From positions 1 through 64,000 of the forward strand of contig MU863970.1 of NCBI GenBank assembly GCA_033296885.1: DNA of 64,000 bases, in the 5' to 3' direction. Below, piece after piece: positions 1 to 10,547 of the stretch; position 1 is the first letter of the stretch, and the number at the start of each line of letters is the position of its first letter. Both the position numbers and the translations under genes were made by a program. Under the pieces are notes generated by a model. The model worked only from the letters and a program-made list of their open reading frames with translations, was not told the DNA's origin and made no database searches. The stretch is from Triangularia verruculosa (Eukaryota > Ascomycota > Sordariomycetes > Sordariales > Podosporaceae).

Positions 1-126
1 GCCTCAGGCCTCTGCCAAGTCCTTCAATATATCACTGAGCCAGTAGGATTCCTTTGATACCCGCCATGCCTCTGATTGACTGCTTCACTTCCATCTGTAG
101 GCTCACAGCGTGCAGGTCGGTAGCTG

Positions 127-3100
127 TTAACCCGAGCTGTGGCCCGTTGGTCTTTTGCCGTGTGACAGTCGACATCTGAGCGATCCTCGCAGCAACTTCG
201 CATCCGCTCCTCCACCTCCAATAGCTTGTTGAGACAGCGTAGAAGAGGGAGAGTAGGAATCCGGCACCTCGAAGAAAAACATGCCTGCCATCAGCACCCT
301 CGCCACTTTTTTGATCTCCTCTCTCCCAGCACCACCTGGCTGGGCCCAATCCCCCGTTTCTTCCAGCAGCCGGGGCACCTCCTTGTGTTTATACAGCTCG
401 ACATACGGCTCCTTGATCCTGGGATTCAACCTGAACAACCTCCCCTTTTCCAGCTTGTCGGCCCGGTTTACCGCATCTTCCCAGATCTTCTGTGTGTCCA
501 TCAGCCCTCTAAACATCTCTCTCATTACCGCCAAGTACCCAAACTTGAGCACGGTGGGCATCTTGTCCGGTTTGGGCCCCTGATTCCCGGTCGCAAGGGA
601 CACAAGCGCGTCGAGTGGCACTTTATTCTCCTTGCCGTCACCACCACCCCCGCCGCCCCAGATCAACTCCCGTTCTTCCATCGCCACCCTCGCTGGACAG
701 TTTTCCTTCACTGCGCCATCAAAGTACTCATCACCGGTGTGTGCGTTCCTGAACGGCGGCAAATAAAGCGGCGCCGCAGAGGTCGCCATGGCCGCTTCCC
801 AGATCTTGAAGTCTTTTGACAGGTTGTCTTCCCTTTCGAAGCCAGATCTGTTGCTTCCGCTTTGATCGGCACTACTAGTTGCGGCAGAACCCGCCGTGGC
901 GGTGGTGGTGGTGGTAAGAGGGCGGTTGTAATTGCCAATCACCACCGGAGTCTTCCCGCCGTGGTCTCTGGCGCTGGTAACAGCGACCCTGATCCCCGAG
1001 CTGAGCGCCGTGGTCCTCCCGCTTACGGCAGGGGCGAACAGCAGCGTCTCCTCCCCAAAGTACTCTTGCAGCCCCTCCCGGAGAGACTCCTCGCTGTAGA
1101 CGCTCCTCACCCCGCTGACGAGCATCAAAGCTCGGCTGAAACCCGTGATAAAGGCGCGGCTGCGCTTGAATGTCCGTTCAGAGACCTCCTCGAAGAAGGA
1201 TATCATGTCCTCCATCCGGATCTCAAAGGCGCTTGGTCTCCGCGTCAGATTGTCAAATGTAGTACTCTTTGCGGTCTTTTTCTTGTCTTTGCTGAGCATC
1301 CCCGGGAAGGCCAATGCCAGCGCTACGATTCCCCCTGTGCTAGTCCCGACAATCAGATCAAACATTTCTGCCAGACGGACGGTTGGGAGTTTTATTTCAT
1401 CCTCCAACGCCTTGACGAGCCCGAGCTCGACGATGCCCCTCACGCCGCCGCCGTCGAGGGTGAGGATCCTGACGCCTGCGCACCGCGGCTTGAACTGGAT
1501 GGTTGGGTGAGGATCAAAGTATTTGTCGCACAGGATGCAAAAATGCATGTCAAACGCGCATTCCTTTAGCTGGGAGGGGGTTGACAGTTCTTGGATGCAG
1601 CGGGGGCAGTAGGCGTGCCCGCAAGGAAGGACGTGGTCGGGGCTGGACAGGAGGCATGACAGGCAGGTTTTGTTGCTGAACAGATGGAGAAACAGAGGCT
1701 CGATCTCGGAGGTCAGCTCTCGGCGAAGTGCCGAAATGGAGGCGTCGACGAGGTTGTTGGGCTGTTGGCCTTGACACTGGGTTTCTGGGAGCTCGTCTTG
1801 GTGGCGCTCCCCATACGGCGAGAGGTACACCCGCCGGTAAAAGCGACAAAATCTCTCCTGTATCCTTTTTCTCCAGCTCTCCTTGTTCCATGGGTGGCCT
1901 GGAACAAAACTGCCGCCTACTGACTGGAGCTTCTTTTGATCTGGGTCGGGTGGTGGGGGGACATGGAATGGGTGTGTGGCTCCTCCGCCTCGGCACACAC
2001 AAGAAACGGCAACGCCTTGCTGGGTTGTGAAGACATAAGCACATTGCTCGTAGAGCTTTCGATACATGCTTAACCCCTCATCCCAATACTTCCCCAGATC
2101 TTGAGCAAATTTGACCTCGGGAACAAAGGTGGCCGAGTCTTGCCTTCGTGCGAGGATCAGAAGGGACAAAGCAATGACAGTCTCGACCATGCTTTCCACT
2201 TGGCCGTGATGAACCATGTTCTTACGGTCAAATGCCAATCTCAAAAAGTTGGCAATGTGCTCTCTCAAATTAGTGGGTGTGTGATTGTCTCGACAAGTGG
2301 CCTTGTAGAAGTCAAGGGGTGTATTTGACTCTGTGAAGTGTTGGAATGCCCGAGAGAGAAAATGGGAGAGCTCAGTGACGTTATGCAAAATCAGATTCTG
2401 CGCTCTGATGTTTCTTTCTTCGGTGACTGAAACATCCAGAACATGCTTGAGCTGACGAAAGTGCTCCAAAAGCTTCTCAGGCTGACCATGAATATCAACG
2501 TGGTCCTTGTCTGGGATATAGTAAAACTGAATACTGCGGAAAAGCTCGTCGTAGAGATCGTTATTGTCTCGGATCCGCTTCCGTAATGTCGTCTTTGCGT
2601 TGAACCGCTCGACAAAGTCGCACAGGATTCCGGGTTTCTTCCACAGGTCTGGCTCTTGGGCCGAAAAGAACTTGTCCTTGAGGCGTTCAGGGGTTCTGTC
2701 TGATTCCTCTGGCGTGAACTTGTTGCACACAACGATCAGGGTCTTTGCAGATGGTTGATTGACGGTTTTAAGCATTCCTCCAGCAGCCCATTCGAGTATG
2801 CGAGGAAAGTCCTCGCCTTTGGATTCGGGATCTCGGGTGACGAAGACCAAGACATCGCTGACAGCGTACAGGAGTCTGGCATAGAAAAGATCAATGCCTG
2901 CCTTATCCGTCCCATAATCGTCAGCTGTGATGCTCATTGTTTCCACTTGCTCGTCCGGATCATCCGTGTCTGGGACGCTCTTCTGTGCATTTGTAGGCGC
3001 AGGCCCAGCTCTGAACCCCTCACAGTCAGCGAAAAGTAAAGGATACTGTGGGACCCTGGATTGTTCAGGTCCTATGGCAATGTTGTTTCGATACAGGTGA

Positions 3101-3738
3101 ACACCAAAGGTGGTCGGATCGAGGCCTCCCTGTGATACAGGCAGGTCATGATTTTCAGGATGGTTCAAGACGGCTAGGATCAGACCAAACAGAGCATTTT
3201 CGCCAGCTGAAGTATCCGACATGTTGTTGCTAGCCAATTGTTCGGCCAATCCCAGGAGAAGCATCGCACGAGCGATAGTTGACTTCCCAGCAGATGTATT
3301 ACCGATAAACGACACAATGCTGGGGTAGTGATTCCCTGTGGCTCGGTTCCCGGTGGCATAAGGGTCGCAAAGACGTCTAAATCGGTCGTACAGCCATAGT
3401 TCGGGCTTTTCATTGATGTCCCTTGCCTTCTTCACGCTGAACCAGCGTGCACGCTTGTCGTGGACATGGAGCTTCTGAATCTCATTGTTTGACAGCTCCG
3501 AGCAGGTGATAGCCTTGACAAACAATTCAGCTGTTGGGTTGACTGGTTGATGAAGGCCTCGTAGTTCTTCCATGGTTCCCTTGATGTGTTTGCCCCAGCA
3601 TGATGGGTGTTCGGAACAGGGCGCTTCCTGGCAATCTTGGTCGCAAGAAATGCAGAAACAAAGGTTGCACTGGACACAGCGCTGACCACGGGGGATTTCA
3701 TGATGGCTAGCAAGCCTCTTGCATAAGATACACTTCAT
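127..3738 (-). CDS. Patatin-like phospholipase with N-terminal GTPase-like and RING-like domains (1203 aa)
   Basis: Single uninterrupted frame. Residues 1-50 are Cys/His-rich (CILC at 3-6, then a CxxC-rich cluster at 21-36), likely zinc-binding. A P-loop GNTSAGKST lies at 146-154, a DxxG-type DCEG at 238-241 and a VVCNK strand end at about 336-340, so this is a GTPase-like domain resembling large GTPases; the Asp of NKxD is not present. Around 690-735 is a C-x2-C...CGHAYC-x2-C...C-x2-C cluster of RING type. The C-terminal third is a patatin domain: oxyanion DGGGVRG near 760, nucleophile GTSTG near 800 and the catalytic-dyad Asp in FDGAVKEN near 1007. Family knowledge: the Ser-Asp dyad hydrolyses acyl lipids. 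Inference: the GTPase and zinc modules regulate or target the lipase. Fungal patatins with nucleotide-binding modules are often NLR-type immune or incompatibility effectors, but no NACHT or NB-ARC is seen here. The C-terminus is less certain. Confidence 0.85.
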   Translation of the reverse strand: MKCILCKRLASHHEIPRGQRCVQCNLCFCISCDQDCQEAPCSEHPSCWGKHIKGTMEELRGLHQPVNPTAELFVKAITCSELSNNEIQKLHVHDKRARWFSVKKARDINEKPELWLYDRFRRLCDPYATGNRATGNHYPSIVSFIGNTSAGKSTIARAMLLLGLAEQLASNNMSDTSAGENALFGLILAVLNHPENHDLPVSQGGLDPTTFGVHLYRNNIAIGPEQSRVPQYPLLFADCEGFRAGPAPTNAQKSVPDTDDPDEQVETMSITADDYGTDKAGIDLFYARLLYAVSDVLVFVTRDPESKGEDFPRILEWAAGGMLKTVNQPSAKTLIVVCNKFTPEESDRTPERLKDKFFSAQEPDLWKKPGILCDFVERFNAKTTLRKRIRDNNDLYDELFRSIQFYYIPDKDHVDIHGQPEKLLEHFRQLKHVLDVSVTEERNIRAQNLILHNVTELSHFLSRAFQHFTESNTPLDFYKATCRDNHTPTNLREHIANFLRLAFDRKNMVHHGQVESMVETVIALSLLILARRQDSATFVPEVKFAQDLGKYWDEGLSMYRKLYEQCAYVFTTQQGVAVSCVCRGGGATHPFHVPPPPDPDQKKLQSVGGSFVPGHPWNKESWRKRIQERFCRFYRRVYLSPYGERHQDELPETQCQGQQPNNLVDASISALRRELTSEIEPLFLHLFSNKTCLSCLLSSPDHVLPCGHAYCPRCIQELSTPSQLKECAFDMHFCILCDKYFDPHPTIQFKPRCAGVRILTLDGGGVRGIVELGLVKALEDEIKLPTVRLAEMFDLIVGTSTGGIVALALAFPGMLSKDKKKTAKSTTFDNLTRRPSAFEIRMEDMISFFEEVSERTFKRSRAFITGFSRALMLVSGVRSVYSEESLREGLQEYFGEETLLFAPAVSGRTTALSSGIRVAVTSARDHGGKTPVVIGNYNRPLTTTTTATAGSAATSSADQSGSNRSGFEREDNLSKDFKIWEAAMATSAAPLYLPPFRNAHTGDEYFDGAVKENCPARVAMEERELIWGGGGGGDGKENKVPLDALVSLATGNQGPKPDKMPTVLKFGYLAVMREMFRGLMDTQKIWEDAVNRADKLEKGRLFRLNPRIKEPYVELYKHKEVPRLLEETGDWAQPGGAGREEIKKVARVLMAGMFFFEVPDSYSPSSTLSQQAIGGGGADAKLLRGSLRCRLSHGKRPTGHSSG

Positions 3739-4334
3739 GCTGTTGTAGTGCGGGATAGGAACTAGAGTATTCAGGGAGAATCATACGAAATAGTAGGCCT
3801 GAAAGTAAGCTTGAGATGGGATGAGAAAGGTTATGAGAATGTGGTTGGCTTCAAGTCGTTTTCAGGGACTGAACACGAACTTTGATATATGCAGCGGTGC
3901 AGTGCATGAACCAAGTTCCCCAAATCCCACCAAGGAGGGATGCAGGTGATGCGGTGCCACGGGCGAGCCCTGGTAGATGGTTCGCGGACAGTATAGCCTC
4001 CCCCGTTGCCTTGTGTCAAAGCTGAATCCGATGTGGAAACGGGTGCGTCGTGTGGGGGTCAGCGCCTCCTGATCCACGAAAGAGGCGACCTTGCAGCTCA
4101 CCGAAGTCCAATTCCCACCAGAAGCCAAGGAGGCACCGAAGTTGGAGGTGACTCCTTAATTACGCATTACAAAGATAAGGTAAATCTATTTATGTCCAGA
4201 ATACAATTCGAGGTCAGTTTTGATACCAGATTTTACCATGTCAGCCATACCAAGTCGGCGTCATGGTGAGCACATCCCCACTTTCGTCATGGCGGCGCAG
4301 ACTCGCCCGCTGTGAAGGATGACTTCCCAGAGTA
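3739..4334. other. Intergenic, patatin gene promoter and transporter 3' flank
   Basis: Both neighbours are transcribed leftward, so this holds the 5' region of the patatin gene and the terminator of the ammonium transporter. Short frames here have no recognisable protein features. No repeat or RNA gene was seen. Confidence 0.5.
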
Positions 4335-6452
4335 TCAATGACTGAAACTTCCCAGTTGAGAATCATGTAAACTTTCGAGCTGCGGAGGCCTCGAACTTGC
4401 AGCAGAGCGGGGAGGTGACACTGGGCCATTTTGAACAGGTACCTCCTGGCCATTGGCGAGGGACACCAACTCCATGCCTACTTCTTCGGGATCACGTGGG
4501 TGACGTACCCAGTTGTGACGGTCCGTTGCCCTCAGGCGGTCCTCGATGGAGGGATTCCCATCTAGCCCAAACTTGAACACATTGGCCTGATTCCAAGCCT
4601 TCCGGGGACCATCTCGGATGGTTCGGCCCCAGGTAAAAGCAAATATGAGAAGCTTCCCAATCATGAGAATAAAGATAGTCCCAAGGAAGCTATATGCGAG
4701 CCCGGCTGTTGCGTCTGCCATCTGAATACTATGCTGTGTCAGTTCGGCCTCTTTCCATGAAGTCTTTGGGGGCACCATACCCAAGACGCTGGGATATCGA
4801 TCTTTCAGTCCACACTGAGAAGCCATCTGATTCCACCACCTCTTGACTATTGATATGTCATGTTAGTTGACCCAACTATGCTTATTTCGTGGAATCTTAC
4901 CTAACAAGCCAGCCGGTCAGAAACATCCCAATGAAGCCGCTGATGGTATGAACGAGGTAAACCTTGAGTTCATCGTCACGCAAGTAGAGCGAAGTATCAG
5001 GTTTCAGGAAAATTACAGCAGCACTGGAGACAAGCCCAAAGACTGCAGATTTGGAAGCCGGCACCTAACAAATATCAGCAGAAGTTTTGGTCTCAAGACA
5101 GAGCACCTACATATCCACTTCCTGGTGTGATAGAAACGAGGCCAGCAATAGCACCATCACAAAAGTGTATGGCTGTCAATCTCCGGAACTCGTGCGGATT
5201 GTAGGCCTGGCCTTCTTTCTTCTTGTTCCATTGTTTCAGAATCCATTGGAGAAATACCGCCGTCAAACCCCCCGAACAAGCCGCTACATGAGTCGAGAGG
5301 ACCGCAGAGACAGCTCGGTTGTTTGCACCTAATGCCGAGCCGCCATTGAAGCCAAACCTGTTCGCGAGTTAAAGAAGAACACACAAACTAGAATTTAATC
5401 AAACAAATCATTGAACACGCACCAGCCGAACCATAGTAAACCTGTGCCGAGGACCGCCTGATTGACGTCGTAGACTTCAGGCTCTCTGTCTGGAAGAATC
5501 TCCTCAGGCTCAGCGCGGAGTCTTAAAGGCTCCATTCCGAAGACTCTGTGCATGACCGCCATACCAACAGCCCAAGGAACACAGGCATCAACACGGTTCT
5601 TTGTAGTGCCAAGAAGGTGCCGTACCGCTTTGTATAGTCCGTTGGATTCGAAAAAGAAAAACAAGGCCATGGCGGCAACAGCTGCTCCGCTCGCAATATG
5701 CACCGGAGTACCGCCAGCAAAATCCATGCCACCACGTTGATGAGACCACCCTTCGCTATACCAAGACCACCGGGCTATTGGGATGTAGATGGTAAGTGAC
5801 CAGACGCTGATGAACAGAAGGTATCTTGCGGAGTGCATCTTCTTCATCGTGCCTGCGCAGACAAGTGCGGCGCTAGTCCCCCGTCTTCATGTTAGCCCCA
5901 TCACTCTAGTATGGTTGGACCCAGAGCTTACGTGAAAGAAGCAAACATTCCTTGAAACAGAGCAAAGGCAGGTTCTGGTAGATGATGTGCGGATGATCCA
6001 TCGGTTGTCGAGAATGGGCTGTCGGGTGACATCTGCAGGGCATTGTTGGAGGAGACACTGCCAAACCAGGTATTTCCGGGACTAAATGTTAATGTATAAC
6101 CCCATAGATACCACTGAATTCATCAAATCAGGACTTGTGTCAGGATGATGAACTTCTAGTGAACTTTACCTGGAAACTGATCATGGCGCCGGTGATGATG
6201 GGTTGTTTGAACATGGTGATGGCGAACAGAGGGCTTCCCAGTCCCGCATAAACCAAACATAGCGAAACGACCATCAGAAACACAAGAGCAGAACATAGCA
6301 TGAGCCAGGCCGTGTCAGCTTTCTGTCAAGTGTCAAAAGAGACGATGGTCAGTCGCTGGTAAAAAGAAAGGCAGACCGGGAAACTGAGAGCTCTCCTGAG
6401 TAGAACTTACGTCGAACACGACATCAGCTCGCTGTAACAGTGAAGACAGCAT
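4335..6452 (-). CDS. Ammonium transporter (Amt/Mep family), multi-exon
   Basis: Plasma-membrane channel-like transporter for ammonium. Exons can be joined with GT-AG introns: 6452-6411, 6322-6170, 6113-5932, 5872-5423, then from 5357 leftward through two more introns to the stop at 4335. Start MLSSLLQRADVVFD is chosen because the next exon continues in frame. Amt signatures are clear: DFAGGTPVH (pore Asp and first twin-His), GTGLLWFGWFGFNGGS rebuilt across an intron, DGAIAGLVSITPG, and a second pore His in VYLVHTISGF. A last membrane span (AGLAYSFLGTIFILMIGKLL) is followed by a roughly 90-residue polar tail with Pro/Ser-rich end. Odd: about 55 extra residues between the DFAGG helix and the GTGLLWF helix compared with bacterial AmtB. 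The final acceptor near 4850 must be used at a second AG (TAGTCAAGAG) to keep frame. Confidence 0.9.
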
Positions 6453-7444
6453 AATGGATATGCATCAAGAAACCATCGACCAGGTTCTTGGAAGTCCTAT
6501 GGGCGCGTTTATAGAGATAAAAGTGTTGGGTGAAAATGTTTGTCTGATCGCGGATCATGAGCACTCACCATGTCCAAAACAAAGTGTCGAGAAATTGACG
6601 TTGACACATTACGAATACAATGTGCTACACAGCACTGCCAGCGGCAGCCTTATGTGCTCTGACTCAAGAAATCAGGGCCAACTCGGGTGTGGGCGTGTGA
6701 GTGTGTGGGTGTGCGGGAAACATCGTAACCGAGGAGAAGGCGGCGGCAAAGCGGTGGTGGCTTCGGTGTGATGTTGTCGATAACGAGATGATTGGATGGC
6801 AGGGATTGGTGACGTGACAGATGTTCAATTGGCAATATTGGTGCCGTCGGGACTGAATCAGTATGGCTAGCTGACCAATTTCCATTTCCACATCGAACTC
6901 ATCCCACGTTCGAGGAGCAGCCATCTCTGTATTGGCAGCGGCATGTGCCGTTGGTGTGAGTCGTTGTATGGTGAGTGAACTAGCGGCACACAGTCCACAA
7001 TCAAGTCTCTTGATGAATCTTGGCTCCAAGGCAACCGGGGCCCTGATGCCGGCGATGGTGCCTGCCGCATTTCATGTTCCCATTCTGGGACGGGGGAGGT
7101 GACGAGATCGGGAGGGGCAACCATGCCCTGATAAGAGGACCTGGAAGGGGCGGGGGCTGAAGCTGCTCCCACACCGACATAATAACCCCCCACTCAAGCC
7201 ACAAGGAAGGCGGGACAGCTAGGACCAGGTCATCCTCAGGAGTCCTCTCGTTGAAGTCCAGGCCTCTTTGCTCCAGTCGGCTTGTGCATAGAAGCCTGAA
7301 AAGCAAGGGTGAGCTCCTCTTATCGCTCAGGTCGACAAAAGCGTTCGATCAGCCCGTAGGCCCCCTTGAACCCTGCGTCATCGGCCTACACCATGTCCTG
7401 TTGGTTTTCTGAACGCGACAATCTCGACGCCCCACGTACCAAAC
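6453..7444. other. Divergent intergenic region; contains upstream half of a tandem duplication
   Basis: Serves as 5' flank for both the transporter and the Cys-rich gene. From about 7010 rightward the sequence is recognisably homologous to 9040-9497. Shared blocks include GGGCGGGGGCTGAAGC at about 7148 against GGGCGGGGCTGAAGCC at about 9196, and CTGCGTCATCGGC upstream of both starts. A GTGTGTG-rich stretch lies near 6690-6715. Confidence 0.6.
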
Positions 7445-8719
7445 ATGACAGACCTCTGCGACAGGCTTGTTTTCCGACATGACAAGGACAGAGCCGAGCG
7501 ACTGGTCGAGGCAGGCACCTCCTGGACAGAAGCACAAATTACCCTTATCAAAACACGAAGTGCCTTCTTCAAGCTCCTCATCCTTTATCTCGAGGACGAT
7601 CATCGTCGGAAAAGTGAAGAGATCAGATTTCGCACACCGGCCAATGAATCCGATAACAATACCCCCAGCCCAACCTCTTTACCCGACTGCGTCGACTTCG
7701 AGAACGACTTCAGAGGCTTCTTGAAAGACCTGGTCTCAACAGCGGCCATAAGCAGCTATCTCGATCATCTGGCACCATTTTGCAAGTGCGCGTGGATGTG
7801 TAAATGCCCACCCGACAAGTTTCATTTGCCCACAGCTATCCTCAACCGCAGGCGTGACGAAGTAGCAAAGTCACCCACCAACCGGCAAATCACTAATTTG
7901 TCGACTGGGTCACCGTCGACAACACGACCTTGGAACCTGAATCGGATATGCGGCTGCCACGATGATACATGCATGTGCAGTCTCGAACTGGCCCAAATAT
8001 GCTTATGGTTTGGCTGGAAAGACGAGTTCAGGAGGCATCTGAAGGCAGCCGTCTGGGCAGGATCATATGCTGGAGCCGCCATCAGAACTCCAATCAAGGA
8101 TCTCCGAAACCTATGGGGTACTGTTGTTTCCACGTTACATAATGACGAGCTTGCGATACTAACTTGCTGCTTCATAGACATCAGAAACAAAGCGGCTCAA
8201 ATGTTGCGAACCGATCTAGAGCAGTATCTAGAGGATCACGAGCAAGAATACGAAGACGCGATCAAAAAGCAGGCGAGAGTCAAGATCAAAAGCTATTTGA
8301 AGTTGACAGAACCATTTCCCGGCATTGTAGGGCACACTATAGAACAGTTGTTTCTGAGCAGTGCAGATACAAACCACTCTTCATCGCCGGCAGCTCGTCC
8401 GAATCACAACCACAGAGTGTCTGTCCACACCAGCGGCGAGACATCTTTGAGTTCAGGAGGGAGCGGTGCTGGTCAGCAAAGTCCGGGCGCAGTGAAGCAC
8501 GCTGCGAAGGATGCTTACGACTTCGGAATCGCCGGTAGTGTTTGGAACTGGCTAGAAAAGTCAAAGTCATCGAATCAGGACAAATACAACACGTTCGTTC
8601 AGGGGGTGCTGGATCATGTAACGAAAAAGATTGAAGCCAGACAAGAAGCGTTGGCAGTCTCCATCTGGGAGTGGCGAGAAAGAGAGATGGGAGATTGGAG
8701 ATGGGCATTGGGAATATAG
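7445..8719 (+). CDS. Cys-rich protein of unknown function, intact tandem copy (424 aa)
   Basis: Single-exon gene starting at ACCAAACATGAC; the paired copy starts at a matching position, which supports this start. No signal peptide or membrane span. Two unusual cysteine clusters stand out: CKCAWMCKCPP at about residues 117-127 and CGCHDDTCMCS at about 170-180, each followed by a Trp/Leu-rich helix. They could bind metal, which is an inference. A Ser/Asn-rich linker follows at about 305-345, then a charged C-terminus with a WEWREREMGDWRWALG motif. I do not recognise the family. It is likely lineage-restricted. The paralogue at 9498-10695 is a pseudogene, so this is the working copy. Confidence 0.75.
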   Translation: MTDLCDRLVFRHDKDRAERLVEAGTSWTEAQITLIKTRSAFFKLLILYLEDDHRRKSEEIRFRTPANESDNNTPSPTSLPDCVDFENDFRGFLKDLVSTAAISSYLDHLAPFCKCAWMCKCPPDKFHLPTAILNRRRDEVAKSPTNRQITNLSTGSPSTTRPWNLNRICGCHDDTCMCSLELAQICLWFGWKDEFRRHLKAAVWAGSYAGAAIRTPIKDLRNLWGTVVSTLHNDELAILTCCFIDIRNKAAQMLRTDLEQYLEDHEQEYEDAIKKQARVKIKSYLKLTEPFPGIVGHTIEQLFLSSADTNHSSSPAARPNHNHRVSVHTSGETSLSSGGSGAGQQSPGAVKHAAKDAYDFGIAGSVWNWLEKSKSSNQDKYNTFVQGVLDHVTKKIEARQEALAVSIWEWREREMGDWRWALGI

Positions 8720-9497
8720 CAGATAAAATACCGTCATGTAGTCGAGTCGCCATCGCACTCTTTGGGCGCGAAAGAAAGAATGTTCAGTAATTGTGGCCCC
8801 TTTTTCGGGGGGTGGGTCTCGCGTGTGGTGGAGAGAAGGACCATATTATTTTACGCGTCGCCACCAACGGCCAACGCCATCCCAAAACTCCCGTTGTTTG
8901 ATCTGAAAGCAGCGAGCGTCACCAAAGCGTTGAGCCCGGCTAGGGCCAGTCACCAATTATTCCTGAAGACAGTCAGCTAACTATGACGCGTCACACAGCA
9001 CCGCCAGTGGACACCTTGTAGGCTTTGGCAACAAAGGAGCCAGAGGTGTGGTGGGCATGCGGGCGGCATCGTAACCGTGGAACTCATTCGACGGCCTGAT
9101 GTCTGCCATGGTGCCAATTCTACGATTCCCTTATTGAGTGGGGGCAGGTGACAAAATCGGGAAGAGCAACCATCATGTGTCCTAATAGAAGGGGAAAGGG
9201 CGGGGCTGAAGCCGCCACGCTGCTTCCACACCGACCCTATGTGCCTCCCACTCCAGCTGCAGGATGCAGGACATCCATCTTTCTAGGTGTCAGGGTATCG
9301 GGTTGGTAGGTTCTCGGGAGCCCTCCCCTTGAAGCCCAGGCCGGGCCTTCAGATTTCCTGCTGGCCTTGCCATTTCCCCCCGACTAGCAAAGGCGGGTTC
9401 TTCTCATCGACCCCCATCCTTGAACTCTGCGTCATCGGCATTCATCATGTGCTCGTGGATTGCTGAGCACAGCAGTCTCGATACGACACCCACCAAA
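8720..9497. other. Spacer between tandem copies; upstream arm of second duplication unit
   Basis: 8720 to about 8985 is unique sequence with a G-run (GGGGGGTGGG) at about 8809-8818. From about 8985 to 9497 it matches the region upstream of the intact copy at moderate identity, marking the start of the second unit. No separate gene is supported. Confidence 0.55.
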
Positions 9498-10177
9498 CAT
9501 GACAAGCGCCATCTGCAACAGACCCTTCTTTCAACATGATAATCAGGATGGCCCAGTAGCCGAGTCAGGTGTCGAGTCGAGCACCTCCTGGTCACCCTCC
9601 TGGTCGCCGCTGGACGTTGACCTGGTCAAAAAACGGAGTGCTTTCTTCAAGCCGATCATTCTTTATCTTCAAGATGACCCCAACCGACCACCTGAGCACA
9701 TAAGCTTCTACATGCCGTCCAAGGAGTCCAAAAACAACGCCGACCATCAAAGCCACCCTGACAGCATCTCATTACCACGTTGAGTCAGTTTCGAGCACGA
9801 TTTCAGGGGCTTCTTACGAGACCTTGTATCGGAAGTGGCGATAAACAATACCATCCGTCACCTCGCTCCGTTCTGCAAGTGTGCATGGATGTGCAAATGC
9901 CCGCCCGAAGTATTTCAGACTCCTACTACCATACTGAACCGAAGACGTAGGGTGATTGCGAGCTCATCCACGTCAGGCTCTCGGGCTATGGTAACCACTC
10001 CGCCATCAGCACCATCACGGCCGTGGGATCTCTTTCGGGGATGTGGCTGTGATGATGACACATGTACTTGCAGCATAGAGCTTGTCCAGATTTGCCTGTG
10101 GTTGGGTTGGGAACAGGAGTTCAGGAGATTCCTCCAAAGAGCCATTTAGACAGGATACGCCGGGGCTGATATCCAGG

Positions 10178-10547
10178 GTGGGCAATGAAATGAGACAGGC
10201 TTGATTCGTCTTGTAAGATAGGTATCTAAGCTAAGTCAAGCCCGCTATATTTTTGCCTGAGCCAATTTAAGATCACCTATTAACTTTGCTTACGGTTTAC
10301 AAGCCTTCTAAGGTTAGGGTTATATATAGGTATATATTAATCGGTATTATTAACGGCCGACCCCGGACTGATCTCTGGCCGACCCCGGACTAATATCTGG
10401 CCGACCCCGGCCGGGCCCCTTTATTTCGGTTCCCGGACTACTAACCGGAATGGAAAAACTATTGGAAGACTTATAAGTTAATAGGATGATCGTGATAGCT
10501 TTAAGTTAAGCCGAGGCTTTATTGTAGTAAGCCGAAATAAAATTTAC
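10178..10547. mobile_element. AT-rich insertion inside the pseudogene, unclassified
   Basis: The block has no counterpart in the intact paralogue and differs in composition from both flanks: AT-rich with TATATATAGG stretches, one TTAGGG, and an embedded GC-rich tandem repeat. No coding capacity is seen. CCAGG occurs at both borders (10173-10177 and 10548-10552), but the right-hand copy may be ancestral, so it cannot be taken as a target-site duplication. It could be a decayed LTR or MITE remnant, or filler sequence from break repair. Confidence 0.5.
10355..10413. repeat. 22-bp tandem repeat, about 2.7 copies
   Basis: Copies start at 10355, 10377 and 10399 with the core GGCCGACCCCGGACT. The third copy is truncated and merges into GGCCGGGCCCC. 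GC-rich units inside an AT-rich insertion suggest a fragment of a repeated element. Confidence 0.85.

Noticed and set aside
862..1569. Plus-strand frame of 235 codons inside the patatin gene
   Set aside because: It is a shadow of the patatin coding strand; the minus-strand product has clear motifs.
10314..10321. Telomere-like TTAGGG in the insertion
   Set aside because: Only one copy; not a telomeric array.
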